A stretch of 64,000 nt of DNA from Penicillus capitatus (Eukaryota > Chlorophyta): assembly GCA_965649825.1 (NCBI GenBank), contig OZ287712.1, positions 62,001 through 126,000 on the forward strand, read 5' to 3'. Numbering within the stretch: the stretch's first letter is position 1; each line of letters begins with the position of its first letter. A program made the position numbers and the translations under genes. The notes below the pieces were generated by a model that had not been told where the DNA came from, ran no database searches, and worked only from the letters and a program-made list of their open reading frames with translations. Of the stretch, positions 1 to 13,600 are shown piece by piece.

Positions 1-3000
1 AGGAGATGCAGCAACAACTGTTTGAGGAGAAAGAGAGGTTGGCGAGTGCCCAAGTGGATTTTCGTTCCGAGATACAAATGTATCAGATTCAAAAGGAGTC
101 CTTCGATCGACAGTGTGAAGATCTCGACAAGAAAAAAGACGATCTCGACCAACGAGAGCAAACGCTGGCACAGAAGATGGATGATATGCGAGAGAAGAAT
201 CATTCCCTCTGTATAAGAGAGGCAGAGGTGGAAGCACAACACTCCGAAAATGAAAGAGAGAGGATGAGGACTGAGAAGGAGGCCAGTCGAGTCGAACAAC
301 GATTGGCGATGGCGGATCAGCTCAAACGCGAAGAAGAGAAGCTGTGCAAGGACAAGGCTTCTTTTCAGAAACAGAAGGAAGATCTCGAAGGCCGGTGGCG
401 TGAATTGAAGACGAAGGAGGTCGAACTGCAGAACCAGTGCAACGATCTCATCAGAACAAAGAAGGAAATTGAGGAAGGGCAGAAGACCCTCAAGAATCTC
501 CCAAAGAGTCTGAAGGACTTGGAGAAACGCAAGGCGGAGATCAAGGACCTCGTGAGTCCCATCACTCATCTGTTCGCCTGCCTGAACACCATCTCCCTCC
601 ACAGGAGAAGAAGTTATCGGAATCCAGATATGCGACAGATAAATCACGAAGCGCTTTGCGTGAAGAAGAAGAAAAAATGCAAAAGATCAAAGAAACGTTC
701 ATGCAAGAGAGGAGTGCTTTCGAAGAACGTGTTAGATCGCATCACGAAAGGATCGAGATCAGCGTCAAGGAAGTCGACGCCAAAAACGAGCAGTTGAATG
801 AAGAGAAAAGCGTTCTCGTCCGAGATAAAAATCAGTTCGAGTGCGTCTGTCGTGTTTCGCCTGTATGTCCATATGCATTCCCCTCTTCTTCTTTGACAGG
901 CTAGAAAAGCAAAAGTCCATCGGCGAGCTTCGTCATCTTGAGTACGTCTTGCAGAAAGGCGTCGAGAATTTGGATGGCCGCGAAGCACAGATCGCAAAGC
1001 AAGAATGTGAACTTGAAAGGCAAAGAACGGAGTTGGAGCAGATGAGAGTTGATGCAAGAGCCTCTGAAGAGTCTGCAGCGTCATTGAGATTAGATCTCCA
1101 AGAGAAGAAGAAAGTGGGTGGCCGCGTTCAGAAGGCAATGCATTCATTTATCTTCATCTTGGCTTTGTAGGCGTTAGAACTCGAACAGCTCCAAATAAAC
1201 GAAGAGCGGAGAATGGCAGATGAGCGCATCGACGAAGAAATCAACAAGATTCGACAGAATGCCGAGTTTGAGATCTCAAAGATCGAACAGCAGAAACGCG
1301 AACTGGAGATACTGACAGTCGAAGCCAAAAAGGTGTTTGTCCTTTGCCTGAAGCGCACGATCAAGTCATTGTAGGCAAAAGAAGAGGCGAATGAACATAT
1401 CAAGGAGGCAGATATGCGATGCAGAGAGGAGAGACAAAACATCAAGATGCAAGAAGAACTTCTCAAACAAAAAGAAGCACATCTCGTAAGTCATCTTCTG
1501 TCTGCATATATACTCAACCGTGATCACACACTGCATTGGATGCTATTTTATAATGCTATTGAATCTGCAATCTGCGATGGACTCCAGTTCCATCGGTGCT
1601 TCTTTTCAGGAAATGATGAGACACCGACAGAAGACGCATCCCTCTCAACAACATACAAGATGTCCCCTACGTTGATTTGGTTGACGTTTCCTAGAGGAAC
1701 TTGTCTAACGAACCGCAAATGAATGCAGCTAATAAACATGACATGGAAAAGTCAAATCGTATCTTTCGGGATAGTCTTTTGTTAGGCACAGTAATCTAAA
1801 CAGCCTGAGTTCTGTTTTCATTTGCCAAGTCTCATATTCAAGCGTGCTAAGCTCTCTTTCTGTTTTGGATTAGGAAGAGGATCGTTTAGATGTCGATAGA
1901 GTTCATACAGAGGTGGAATCCTCCAAAAGGGAAATAGCAAATAAGCTCCGGCACATCGAAGAACTAGAGAAGACAGCTTCCGACACTGCTTCGACTGCCA
2001 GAAAGAAAGAATTAGTTTTGCAAGAGCAACTTGAAGAAATGCGTTCAAAGGAACAACAGCTTTCACAACTTCAGATCGAAATAGAACACAAAAAGAAGTC
2101 CGCCGATGAAGAAATGAGATCCATGAGGTCACAAGCGGAACAGGACATTCGTTCTGAACGGTATTTTGCTAGAAATGGGAAGGCCATCAGTATGGAGATG
2201 GTTGTCCATTAGATCGAGAATGGAGACTCAAATGGAAACAAAAGAGATTCAGCTGCGTTCAATCCACGAGTCGAGGACCAGAGAACTGAACGAACGAGAA
2301 TCGAATGTCCAATCAAGAGAGGCGAAGCTCACAGAATGGAAAAGGGAAATGGACAATGTGGAAAGTGATCTAAAGAATCACTGGCAACAGTCGGAGGCTC
2401 AGATGGACGTCACCTCGCAACGACTACACGATTGGGAAACGAAACTGAATGAAGATCAAAAACGGATTGAGCAAGTTCAGCTCATCACCTTTAGACATAA
2501 GACTGTGGCCAATCATAGATGGTGATGCAGATGGAGCATGAAGCGAAGATGAGAGATGAGGAGCGTGCTCGGGAATGGAGTGATCTGAAACAAGCACAGT
2601 GTGAGGTGCTACGCCAAGAAAAGGATATCAAGCAGAAAACAGAAATGGCGCACCGAGATATAGCAGACCTCGAACGCCAGAGACAAAAAGTAGACGAAGT
2701 TCATGATAATGATAACCGAGAACTCGAGTCTTGCATCATGTTACAGATCGCTGATGAGATCGAAGACGGAAATCAAAGACTGAAAGTGATCCATCACCAA
2801 TGCACCACTCTCGAGGGGAATGTGGAACGAGAGCTTCGACGTGCCAATGAAGTACAGAGAGATATTCAAGGGCAGGAAGAGGCGATCAGACTTCAGAAGA
2901 AGGACCTGGAGAAACAGTCAAACGAGATCAAGGAACGAGAAGTGAATCCACTTCCGTCTTGCTCAAATGGTTTACTGAGTCTTGCAGTTATCATTGAAAG

Positions 3001-5261
3001 CACAAGAGAAGCTCATAGAAGGAATCAAAACAGAGCTTGAAAACAAACAACGTACATTGCACCAGAAGGAAGGCGTTCTGGATGAGAATTTGAAGAAGCT
3101 GAATACAGAGATGAAGAAAACCACCAAGGAGAAGAAAGAGGTGGAAGACAGATCTGCCCAGCTCCAACGCGAAATTGAAGAAGTCCGAAAAACAGCCCAA
3201 CAAAACAATGTCAGGAGTCGATCATGACGCGTCTGACAAGATTCGACTTTTTGGTTTTGTGCTCTGGTAGATCGGCAGAACGGAACTGGAAGAACGATCT
3301 CAATCGTTGGCGATGAAGGAGCGAGAGCTCAGTCAACAGACCGATCGTCTGAACAAGACGCAGACAGAACTCAACAAACAGTCCCGGGACCTCGAGGTTC
3401 CGTGAGTTAAAGCAAGAGACGTTGGCAACACATGTAGATATAGGATGCGCAGAAAGAAAGGGAGAGACTGCATGCTTTAACCGTCGGCGCTGCGGAAAAG
3501 GCATCCATGCGTGAAGTCGACATCAAACTCAAGGAGAAGGACCTGGAAGATGAAAAGAGGAGATTGAAGGAGGCTCAGGAGCTACTAGAGAAAAGTCGAA
3601 AGAAAGAAGAGGAGATGAAAGTGAGAACGAAAGATCTGATTGTGCAATGGACAAACAATGTCGCGAAGGCGCATCTGGAAAGAACAGAAAAGGAGCTTAA
3701 AGCAACAGAGCACGACATGCATGATCAGAAGAAGGCGCTTGAGGAACAGCAAAGGCTTTTGTCATCTTCTTGGCAAACGCATCAGGTCATTTGGTTCGCA
3801 TTTTGGAAAGATGCCACATTTTGTAGTTTTCAGGTCGAGAAAAAAACTCTGGAGCGTCAGAAGTCTGATCTTTCTCTTGCCTTGTCTGCTTTGGAGTCTG
3901 AGAAATGCACTTTGAAAGAGCAGCAATTCGAATTGCAGACGGCAAATGCACAGATCCAGTCGCGAGAGACAGAGCTGGAATCCAAAAGGATAAACGTGCA
4001 GAAACTCGCTCGACGCAAGGAAGATGAATTGAAACAGAACGAAAGAGCCTTCAAGGTTAAAGAGATGTCTTTGATGAACAGTATCGAAGAAGAGAAAGTA
4101 GACTCGTGCCATTCGAATTCTGCTGCCAGCGGATTGCCATTGTCTTCAGAAAGCGTTGGAGAAGCAGAGACAGCAAACTGAACTGGAATACAGGAAGATC
4201 AAACTGCAACAAGATAACTTGACAACAGAGAAGTCGAGTCTGAGGGAAACGGCATCTCTTCTGGAGGAACGCACTCGACGTCTGGAGAGAGCAGAAGAGG
4301 ATCTAGAGTGCTTGAAAGAAACACTGAAGCAAAAAGGCGCTGATCTGACAAACGAAGCTGCAAAACTATGCGATCTCCAGAACAATGTGCACGTATGGTT
4401 CTGCACTGATTGTTCGCCCTGAGTGTGCCGCCTGCCCGTTTAGAGAAAGGAAGCTCTCTTGCGTGATTCTGAGACGCAAGCGAGGAACATCATCAATTCG
4501 GCAACCGAACAGGCTCGGCAGATCGTATCGAACGCCCAGCCGATGGCTCCCTCCGCTCGAAACGATGCTGCTGCTTCTTTGGCTCTGGAGAGGGCCTCGA
4601 GGCAGAGAAAGGAGCAAGGTTCTCCACTGCAACTTCCAAACCCGACTGTGTCCACAGATCTCGGGGGAGGATCTGCGCGTGAGCGCTCCCCCTCTTCATG
4701 CTCGCGCTCTTCTCGATTCTCCGGCACTCTGCGTTCTCAACGAGCCTCTCAGTCCTCCGCACACACATCCAAACATAAACGTCAAGTCCAAACCATGGCA
4801 CAGAGTCTGATGGAAAACATCACCAGTGGAGAAGGAACGCTTCAGCGTCTTACGCACATCGTCGAAGACATGAGGATGCAATCTAACGCGAATGGAGAGG
4901 TAGATTCCCACACCGTATGCCTGTTCTGACTACAAACCCCCTCTATGTCCACAGCTGCAGCGACGCCAGCGGACAGCACTCTCAAAACTGGAGACAGACC
5001 TGCAGGACATGAGAGAGAAAACAGATTCAATATCGACCGCTGCCAGAACCGCCCAAGACAGGAACGATCTTCTGCCATCCAGAGATGCGCTCGAACGGCA
5101 GCAACAGCGACTTGCAGCATGGGAAGAGAAGGCGAGCTCCCGAGAGCACAGATGATCAGTTGGAGTGGCACTGCCTCTAGGTTCAGGGATGGATGCGTGA
5201 AGTCACCAGCATACAACACGAGTTGAGCCGCAATCTCCAAAAGCCACCTGGGGAGGCGTGA
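1..5261 (+). CDS. Long coiled-coil protein, 5' end outside window
   Basis: The product is almost entirely charged heptad-type helix rich in E, K, Q and R, from the window edge to about 4.4 kb. A short Ser/Arg/Gln-rich segment follows (about 4540-4790) and then a final helical stretch. The frame moves between at least 14 exons joined by short introns, for example after 550, 838, 1332, 2160, 2470, 2939, 3400, 4099, 4384 and 4900. Every junction restores heptad sequence, which supports one gene. The last intron (5132-5180) begins GC and ends AG. The stop is TGA at 5259-5261. One interval (1487-1873) is far longer than the other introns and may hide an exon. No enzymatic domain is visible. The composition is like centrosomal or ciliary scaffold proteins (an FBF1-like role was considered), but this is only a compositional resemblance, and golgin- or kinesin-like tails fit equally well. 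The N-terminus lies upstream. Confidence 0.8.
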
Positions 5262-5524
5262 GTTTCAGACGGACGAAGCCGCGTTCTCAAACTCATAGGT
5301 GTCGTTAAAGCGTCTCCTCTTCTGTAAGACCAATGACCGCCTTGTAACGTCCAAGAGGAGTTTTTCTCGAATTGCGCGAGATGCCACATCACATATTCTC
5401 TTGTGAGATGGATCGACAGCTCATCGAGGAGAACGGAAAGACAAAAAACGGCCAAAAAATCACCCACATCCACTTTCAGGTACTCCGACAAAAATTTGCG
5501 AGACAAAGAATGTGTATTGGCTCC

Positions 5525-6613
5525 TCAGCCAAAAGATGCGTCGAGCGCGGAAGAAAACTGGCTGCATGCATCATCGAGGTATGTAAAGAATTTCTGGTAA
5601 TAGCGCGTTCCGAACTGATGGTGGTGGTCGTGTCTTCGACTGCCTGCCCACAAACCGAACGGAACGACATTCTGCAGCATCCATGGAAAGTCATACCCTA
5701 CACACCGAGACTATCAGCATCTCTCACTGAATCGCCCACAGATCGCGACCAGAGTGTAGTTCTGTGATCAAGTATACGATGCATGCGTTGTACAGGGCAC
5801 GTGACATCGGATGGCAATGCAGCAGGTTGATGGCAGTAATCGAACAGCCCACGTCCACCACCTGCACGGCAGACAGCGATTATTCGCACGTAGATCGCGT
5901 CACGGCGCCATTCACTTCTTCGACAAGACTCAATCGCATGGCCTCACAAGCACGAACGACTTTCTTCGTGTGGTGCTTGGCATGAAATCTGCTGTACAGG
6001 AATGGCACCTGTCGCCATACCTCGCATGCATAGCCGTCACGTCGGCAGCAACGGTCGCTACCTTATGGAAGGCGAGGTGAAAGCAGAAGAAGAAAGCGTC
6101 GTAGACGATCAGCGATGCCACGATTTCCAAGATGAGTTGCCAGAAAGATGGCGCCGCCAGTGGCAGTGTGCGACGAGGATAGACGAAATCAAAAAGGGCG
6201 ATGGGCACCCAGTACCACACAATTTCGTTCTTGAACCTAAAACGGCATCGGGACGTCAGACAGACCTGGCACTGACCGCCGAGCTGTCGGTGTCAGAATG
6301 TTGTCATCGACCTGCTGCCACGTTCGAGTTTCCAGGCCTTCATGTCCGTGTGGCTCTTTTGAATTCTCCATTTCTTTGCAGAAGGGACCCACATGTCCAG
6401 AACGTAGTAGAATCCCATGGAAAAGAGAAAGCTGATACTGACGACGAGAGGTTCAAAAGAGTCGTGACGAAAAAGCGAGTTTTCGCGCAGGACGGCCCAC
6501 AGATCTCGGAGAGCCGCGTCCAGAGAAGACTGGCTGCGCCATGCCGCACAGAATAACACGAGCAACATCGTTCGACACAGCTGGGTATGGAAAGGGCATT
6601 TCGTTTTCTGCAT
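5525..6613 (-). CDS. Fatty acid hydroxylase / sterol desaturase family membrane protein
   Basis: This is a di-iron membrane oxygenase of the fatty acid hydroxylase superfamily, expected in the ER and acting on a lipid or sterol. After splicing about four short introns, the three histidine clusters appear in order: HLAFHK near 6060, FHAKHH near 5980 and HDHHHQ near 5625. The segment with VDVGCS..NLL..HP and ELHSGYDFPW is typical of the family, as is the tail FGTRYYQKFFTYLDD. N-terminal hydrophobic segments include one ending LFSMGFYYVLDMW. The stop is TGA at 5525-5527. Either of two ATGs (6613 or 6568) could start the protein, which would be about 300 residues. The substrate cannot be told: C-4/C-25 sterol hydroxylases, alkylglycerol monooxygenase and ceramide hydroxylases share these motifs. 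The gene is convergent with the coiled-coil gene, with 263 bp between the stops. The neighbouring plus-strand ORFs in this interval are shadows. Confidence 0.82.
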
Positions 6614-7632
6614 TTCGCCTATTGCATCAAAGACCGATTATGCGCTCTTGATGCTAAATCCAGTGGCATCTTTGCGTGAGGCATCGTTCAGGGTGGTCAG
6701 GGATCTGATGTGACTGACGCTGCACCATTAAGCAGGACGCGCAGGGACACGGCGTTGAACGCTGTGACATGGGGCGGCGGCGATGCACAGACGTTCTGCA
6801 GGATAAGGCATTTACTTGACGCGCGCGAAAGCAACTTTCGTCTTGTCAGATGCTGTCAAAGATAGACGGTTATGTCGTCTCCACAGCGGATATTGCCATC
6901 TTCTGCAAGTCGGAAAAACAATCAACTCAAAATATGTGAAGAATAGGTTTGCAAGTGTGTTCCTGAGGCCATTCGAAATCTTTTCCTGGATTACTGAATC
7001 TAAAACGTAAACTCGGCTCATTATGGACAGAGAAAGAAGCTCTTGCGCGACGCTGTCGTGGATTCGGGGCACTTTCCTTCTATATCTACAGTCGCGAACG
7101 CATGCGCATCTGTCGTTGGACGCGGTCGACTCGAAAAGACTCAACGCAACAGCGGAAGGCAGAACTGGTTGAATTAGACTCCTGCTGCATTCATTTGTCC
7201 TTCTGTTGTAGCAAGAGACTCGGACTTATCCGTCGCCACCGACAGCTAATCTTCGGCATTGCCGATCGAGATGGCACATCGCCGTAATAGAACGCATTGA
7301 TTCATCTCGCGCATTACAGGCGTTATCTCGACTCACCGTGCTGAACACGGAACTTTCTAATCTGAGCGATTGTTATTTGTCCATTCGCACTTGCGTCAGA
7401 GAGATTCTATTACCACAGCGACCAGAAGTTCAACGCCGACTTTCAAAGTATAGAGTTAGCACGAACGACTCCCGTGTTTTACGCTCTTTGCGGCATCTAC
7501 TTGCTTCATCGAAAATGCAAGACCGATGTTGCCATGACACGCAACCACTCTTCGCGCACTCTCTTGAATGAACGAACGCGAAACTGTCTCCGAGAATTGT
7601 TCCCGTGACGTGTTGTTGGTGTCCAGGCGCAA
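6614..7632. other. About 1-kb gap between divergent genes; no gene recognised
   Basis: I see no protein that I recognise here on either strand; ORFs are short and overlap each other. Other divergent pairs in this window are separated by less than 80 bp, so this gap is unusually large. It may hold 5' UTR, promoter or small unrecognised 5' exons of the giant gene. The bases just before 7633 (GTGTCCAG followed by GCGCAAATG) could be a splice acceptor, so the giant protein might begin further upstream. Confidence 0.4.
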
Positions 7633-10600
7633 ATGGAGCCGAAGTCAAAGTGGTTCGACCTTGCAGTATTTCAGGAAGCACTTAAGCTTTCATTGGACAA
7701 AACAGCTGCTTGGATGTCCAAAGAAATATTGCAAACTGCGGAGACGATTATGCGTCGCTCTGCGATAGAGTCGACCGAGAGTAACTTAACAAAAAACGGA
7801 GCGGCGGCCTTCTTTGCATGCATCGTGCAAGCGTACGCCGTCAGAATCTTCAAAGCGAAAACAAGCGCCTGCGGTCCACTGGCTCAAGTGTTGGACTGGT
7901 TCATTACGAACGTGTCTCCTGCACAGAGACGCGCCATTTACGACGTTCTCTTGAGAGAAAGAGAATACGACGTTTCAAATCTCTCGGTTGTTGTCAAGAC
8001 AAAGGGCGGAGGAACAAGGCCAAAGTTAGTGAAGGAAGCCGAGCATCCTAGAGCAGCGATCATTCTTGAACTGCTCTCGCTGAGTGACGCCACAGGAAGT
8101 GCCATCGATGCTGTCATCCGTCTCTTGCAAAGAGTAGTTTGCGAAGAATCAGATGGACTTAGCGATAGCTCACTGCCATCAACATCCACGTGGAAGGACG
8201 ATGCTTTCATGCCTCAACTTGTGGGAGAAATCCTGTCTTCCCCAGAACTCCTTCTGTTGTTCTTTGATCCTATGACAGTGACTAGCCTCTCTCCTGGTGT
8301 CCTCGATGCGGCAGACATGAAGGAAATTCAGGTGAATGAAAAAAGCATTGTGGTCTGGAGCGATGGTCGATGTGATGAAATCCGAAGCGGCAAACTAGGA
8401 CCTCGCACGCGTGTCGATCAACTGCTTCTCAAAGCTTTGAGCGCTTGCAGATCGGAAGATGCCTTCGCTGCAATCGCTGCCAATCTTACCAGACTGTATA
8501 AAGAGCCAAAGATCTTCAAAAGAACACAATTCCACAAAATCCTGGAAACATGGATCTCTTCAGAAGACAACCCAGCGTTGTCAGTCTTTCTTGATCAGCT
8601 AACCAGTAGACCACGCAAGAACGAGACCCTTCTGTTGGACACCGTCGAGTTTTTCTTCGAGTTGCCTGTGCTGTATGGCACGAGCACTCATCTCTCCTTT
8701 GATGACATCTGTGGTTTGGCTGCTTCTTGCGCCGAAACCGTTAGCTCAGACAAATCGTCTGATTTTCTTACAACGTGTTGTGCATCCCTCACAGATTCTG
8801 AAATCAACGTCGAAATGCAGAGAGACTGGTTTTATGAACGTCTCCATCTGTTGTCTCTTTTCTTTTCAGAAGAAACCGATTTTGTGACAAAATCTGCCAT
8901 CAGTGATGGATTTGTCACAGCGCTGTTTAAGATGTTTTTATCCATATACGGCAACTTAAAATCAAAGAAAGAAGATTTGCCTTCTGCAGTCTTCTCCGAT
9001 TTCAAAGCCATTTCTGATGGCTGTTGCAGAAAAGCGCCCTTTTCTGTTTTTTCTTGCCTGCTAAAGGCTTCTGCTTCTAATTACGACACATTTGTGCAAC
9101 TGTCTGAAGCCTTCTGCTCGATCGGGATGTTGGACAGATGGGCAAGACGCGTCAATTCCGAAGATGCACTTGTGCTTCTAAAATTCTGTCAGACGACAAA
9201 GAGCACAAACACCGAATACTTATCAACAGCCTTTTGCGTTCTCCTTCAATCGGATGCTGGTCGGGCGGCAGTGTGCAATGCCTCGAGCGAAGATGTCGAT
9301 TGGACAGAAGTGTGCAAGACACTACTGCGCACAACATCCGAGAGTGCTCTATCAAATGACATTGCATTGTCTGTCATTCGCCTGGCCTGCGTTATCGGAC
9401 AAGATCATCGCCAGTATCTGGTGCTTGCCATGATATCTGAAATAGACAAGATACTCTGCGCGGACATCCCAGAAGAAGATTTTGCCGCCTTCATCAACGC
9501 GCTTGCGGATGGTTTGAACATCCTTGATGATATGATCACTGCTATCTGCAATGCAGCAGTCCAGCGAGCATCGTTGACGAACGTTCGCTTCTTTGATCAC
9601 CTGACGAGGTATTTCGCGAATACATCCGAGACTGGAAGAAAAGCTTTGAGAGACGCACTGTTTTCAATGATCACCGAGCTCCTTGATCTGCTACAAGAGA
9701 ACGATGAGAGGGAAGGGACCGAAAATCTGGTGCATCTTGTTCGTTTCCTCATTGACGGCACATCTGCAACACATAGCACACATGAAGACCAGTCATCTAG
9801 TGAAACGCATCCTGTCATCCCGGCATTCATGTCTGCCACCCTTCCAGAGGGCAGAAGCATCATCCAGTCAGAAAGCGCATCATCGACGGACCTTAAAAGG
9901 ATTGTTCAGATACTCAAGCAGCCAAAGCTTTCCCTGGATAGTGGACATGTGCGCAAAGCCATTCTCCAAAGGGCGGAGGCCGTCTGCACAGGTGAACAAA
10001 AGAACGAGAACATCTCGTCATCGTCATCCCTGATACTGACGGACACAACCGAAGAAAACATGACGATGATCCAAGAGGCGGTTGCAGATGGAAGCCCTGT
10101 CTTGCTGATCGGATCTACAGGGGTAGGGAAAACGGCAACGCTTACGGAACTGTGTTCTCGTATGGACGTCGAATTCGTGAGAATCAACATGTCATCCAAC
10201 CTGACCACCGAAGATTTTCTAGCAAAAGCCTCTGTAAACTGTCAAGGGGAAATCGTCCAGCAACTTCAACCCTTTGCAAAAAGCTATCGGAATGGAGCCT
10301 GGGTGCTGCTCGACGAAATGAACTTGGCTGAAGAAGCATCGCTCAAAGTCATTGTCGATGCTTTGGAATCGGAAGAGATTTCCATCTCTGATCAGAGTTC
10401 TGCTATGTCTTCGACTGTCACCATCAAAAAGCATCCGGAGTTTCGCTTGTTCGCAACCCAGAATCCATGGCAAGCCGGAAAGCGTGAGCGCATGAGTGAC
10501 GCCTTCTTGTCTCAGTTTTCCATCATGCATTTCAAAGAACTGCCGGAGCATGAATGGAGACAGATCGTCGAGGAAAAGATATCAAGAGGCAGTGCTGGCG

Positions 10601-13600
10601 GTGACCCAATGCTCATCCAGAAGCTGGCTAAGCAGATGACAGAGTTTCACTCCGATCTCCGATCAGAACTCAGTACCAAGTGCTCTGAGAAAGGCAGCTA
10701 TGCCACCATCACTAACCGAGAGCTGTTGATGTGGACGGATATGATCCTGGCAGAAAAGGCGCTTGTCCGAGCAGACGAGAAGATGGGCGACTACGCATGG
10801 TCCATCTATGGGAATCGATTCCGTGACGATGGGCGCCAATTGGTTCGGGATAGCATCGACCGTCATCACCTACCCCTCAACGCGATTGGATCTCAATCGG
10901 AGAGTGTGATGGAGATGTTTTCGATGATAGAGGGGCCATGTCACAGGAATGATGCTATCCTCATGGATGACTTCTGGAAAACGCACTTTGCTTGCGTGCC
11001 ATCTCTGAGTGAAGATGAGATGTTTGCGTTCGACATCTGCGCCGAAGCTCACAGAACAGTGTTGCGGACCATCCTGAGTCCTCAGTTCATGAAAGCCTTC
11101 GGCATCTACACGACATTCTCAGAGTCATGGATGGCCAACTGGGTAACAGATGCCTTGGAAGGGAATGTCTTGGGAAGAAGGACGCTGACAGAACTGGGTC
11201 AGCTTGGAGCTTCTGGGTACTGTTCACGATTCAGACACGAGGATGCACGAGATGTCATCCTGGATGCCTTTGTCCAGACATTTGGCATTTCTCCGGCCGA
11301 TGTGCAGACAAATGGCAAGGCTACCGTGCCTGAAATGCCCATCGCTCTCAGCAATCGAACGTGTGAATCTCTTCACTCCATGATCGAAGCGATTCGCAGT
11401 GAACTTTCTGTTCTGATCGAAGGCAACGCTGGATGCGGTAAGACCTGTCTCGGAAAGGTCATCGCCTTTCTTCTGGGCAACCAGTATGAACACGTCACAC
11501 TTACGCAAGACTCGGAACCTGCTGCAATGCTCGGAGAGTATCTTCCAGGCCAAAGCACTAGTGCTCAATACCACGTTGAATGGACTGATGGTCCATTGAC
11601 CAGAGCGTTCATCGACGGTCGTGTGTGCATCGTCGATAACATTGGGCATGCGGAACCGGTACTCCAGGAAAGAATCAATCCTGTGCTGGAATCGCCAAAG
11701 GTGTTGTGTCTGACGGAAAGGGGAGATACCCAGCCACTCTGTTGTCGCGTCCTTGCTGATGGGACACTATCGGATGCGCCTGGACCAGCGAGGGGCTTCC
11801 AGTTCATTGCCACCTACACTCCCAAAGGTGCAGCGACAAGAGGACACGACAGCTCGTCCAAGGATCTCACCGCTGCCCTTTTCAATCGCTTTTTCATCAT
11901 CCACATCGATGATCCGGCAGAGATGCCAGACGAAGGATTCTGTCACACTCTGGAGTCGATGCTGGGATGCTGCCTGGCCAGTCATCGTTATCAAACATCC
12001 GTCGATATGATCTGCACCTACTGCTTGAGGATACGAGAGTTCTTGTCAGAGGAATGTCAGACATCGACATCTTTCAGAGACTTTGTCGCAATGGTAGACA
12101 TTGCAACGATCCTGATGGATCAGTTTCCTGAGCTGGATGTGCAAGATGCACTTCACTCGGCACTGATGGCGACATTTGTCTCTCGCATGAATGATCCACA
12201 GGCAAGAGACGCGCTGTGCTCTCAGATGGGATGTCCGGGTGACATACTGGATGAGCTTGGATTGCTCGGTGGTTTTGCCATCGATTCACATCTGGTTCTG
12301 ACCACTTCGAGAAAACGACATGCACAGGCAGTCCTGTTGGGCGTCCTCACCAACAAACCAGTGCTGCTGGAAGGAAAGCCAGCTGTTGGAAAGACGTCGC
12401 TTGTGATGGGACTGAAGGGGTTTGGTGGTCCTCCTGCTAACAGAGTGCGGATTCTGAGCAACAGTGACACGACGACCGTCCAGGACTATTTTGGAGCCTG
12501 GCTGCCTGCAAGTGATGGGTTCACTTTTCAGAAAGGGATTCTCATTCAGGCCATGGAGAATGGTGAATGGTTTATTGCGGATGAGTTCAATCTAGCTCCT
12601 GTCGCAGTGACAGCTGCACTGATGCCCTTCCTAGAAGGCAATCGCATCGTCCAAGTTCCTGGGAGCAACATTTGTGTAAACATCCATCCAGCATTCAGAT
12701 TCTGTGCCACTCAGAATCCATCACACGGAGGAAGAGATGGTCGAAAACTCCTACCCATCACCATACGGAATCGATTTCTGCTGGTCGAGGTCGAAGACTT
12801 CCCACAAGACGAATTCTCAGAAATCATCTACAAGCGATTTCAGAGTAACGAGAGCGACGACCTCGTCAAGGAAGAAGATGCTGATGCACTGGCAGAGTTC
12901 TACTTTCTCGCAGGCGAGAGCCTTCACCTGACCATGAGAGACATCATTAAGATCGTACGGAGATATAAGCTTCTAGAAAATGAAGGGCAGCAAAGTGTGA
13001 CCTGGGCTGAAGTTACAATGTCTCTTTTGGGTCCACAGATGGCGACAGAGGATGATATGGCCAAGCTTCTACAGTTTATCGAATCGAGCTTTGGCGCTGT
13101 TGGATCGCTCAAGGCAGCAGCTTGTGAAGCCAAGAGCATAAAGCAAGAGGGCGATGGCGTTCGTTTCTCTCAAGGACACCTCTGTGTCCACTTCCCTGGA
13201 TTGCAACTCGACAACAGTCCGTTGTGGCGAAAGAGCGTCACGGGGAAAGGACCACCAGCAGTTTTCCAACACAAATTGATCGATCTGGCTTTTGCACTGA
13301 AGGCAAACGAACCTGTATTGCTGTACGGAGAAACGGCATTCAAGACGGAACTCATCAAGACCTGGATGGAACTGTCAGGAATGCCAGACAGTGTACAGAG
13401 GATTCATCTGACCTCACAGACAGAAGCCACTGACCTAATTGGCCAGGTACAACTCGTGTCCTTTGTCGAAGTCATCCAGAGACTGGCGACCACAAGCCAA
13501 AGCCTCCTCTTGCAGTTAACACGAAGCATACCCAGACATTCACGGTCCGCTCAGATGTCACTGAAGATGACATACTTGCAGCATCTCCAACAACGTCTGC

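Noticed and set aside
5403-5767. C-terminal exons of the coiled-coil gene on the plus strand
   Set aside because: The minus strand here encodes the conserved end of the fatty acid hydroxylase (HSGYDFPW, HDHHHQ), and the coiled-coil frame already ends at 5261.
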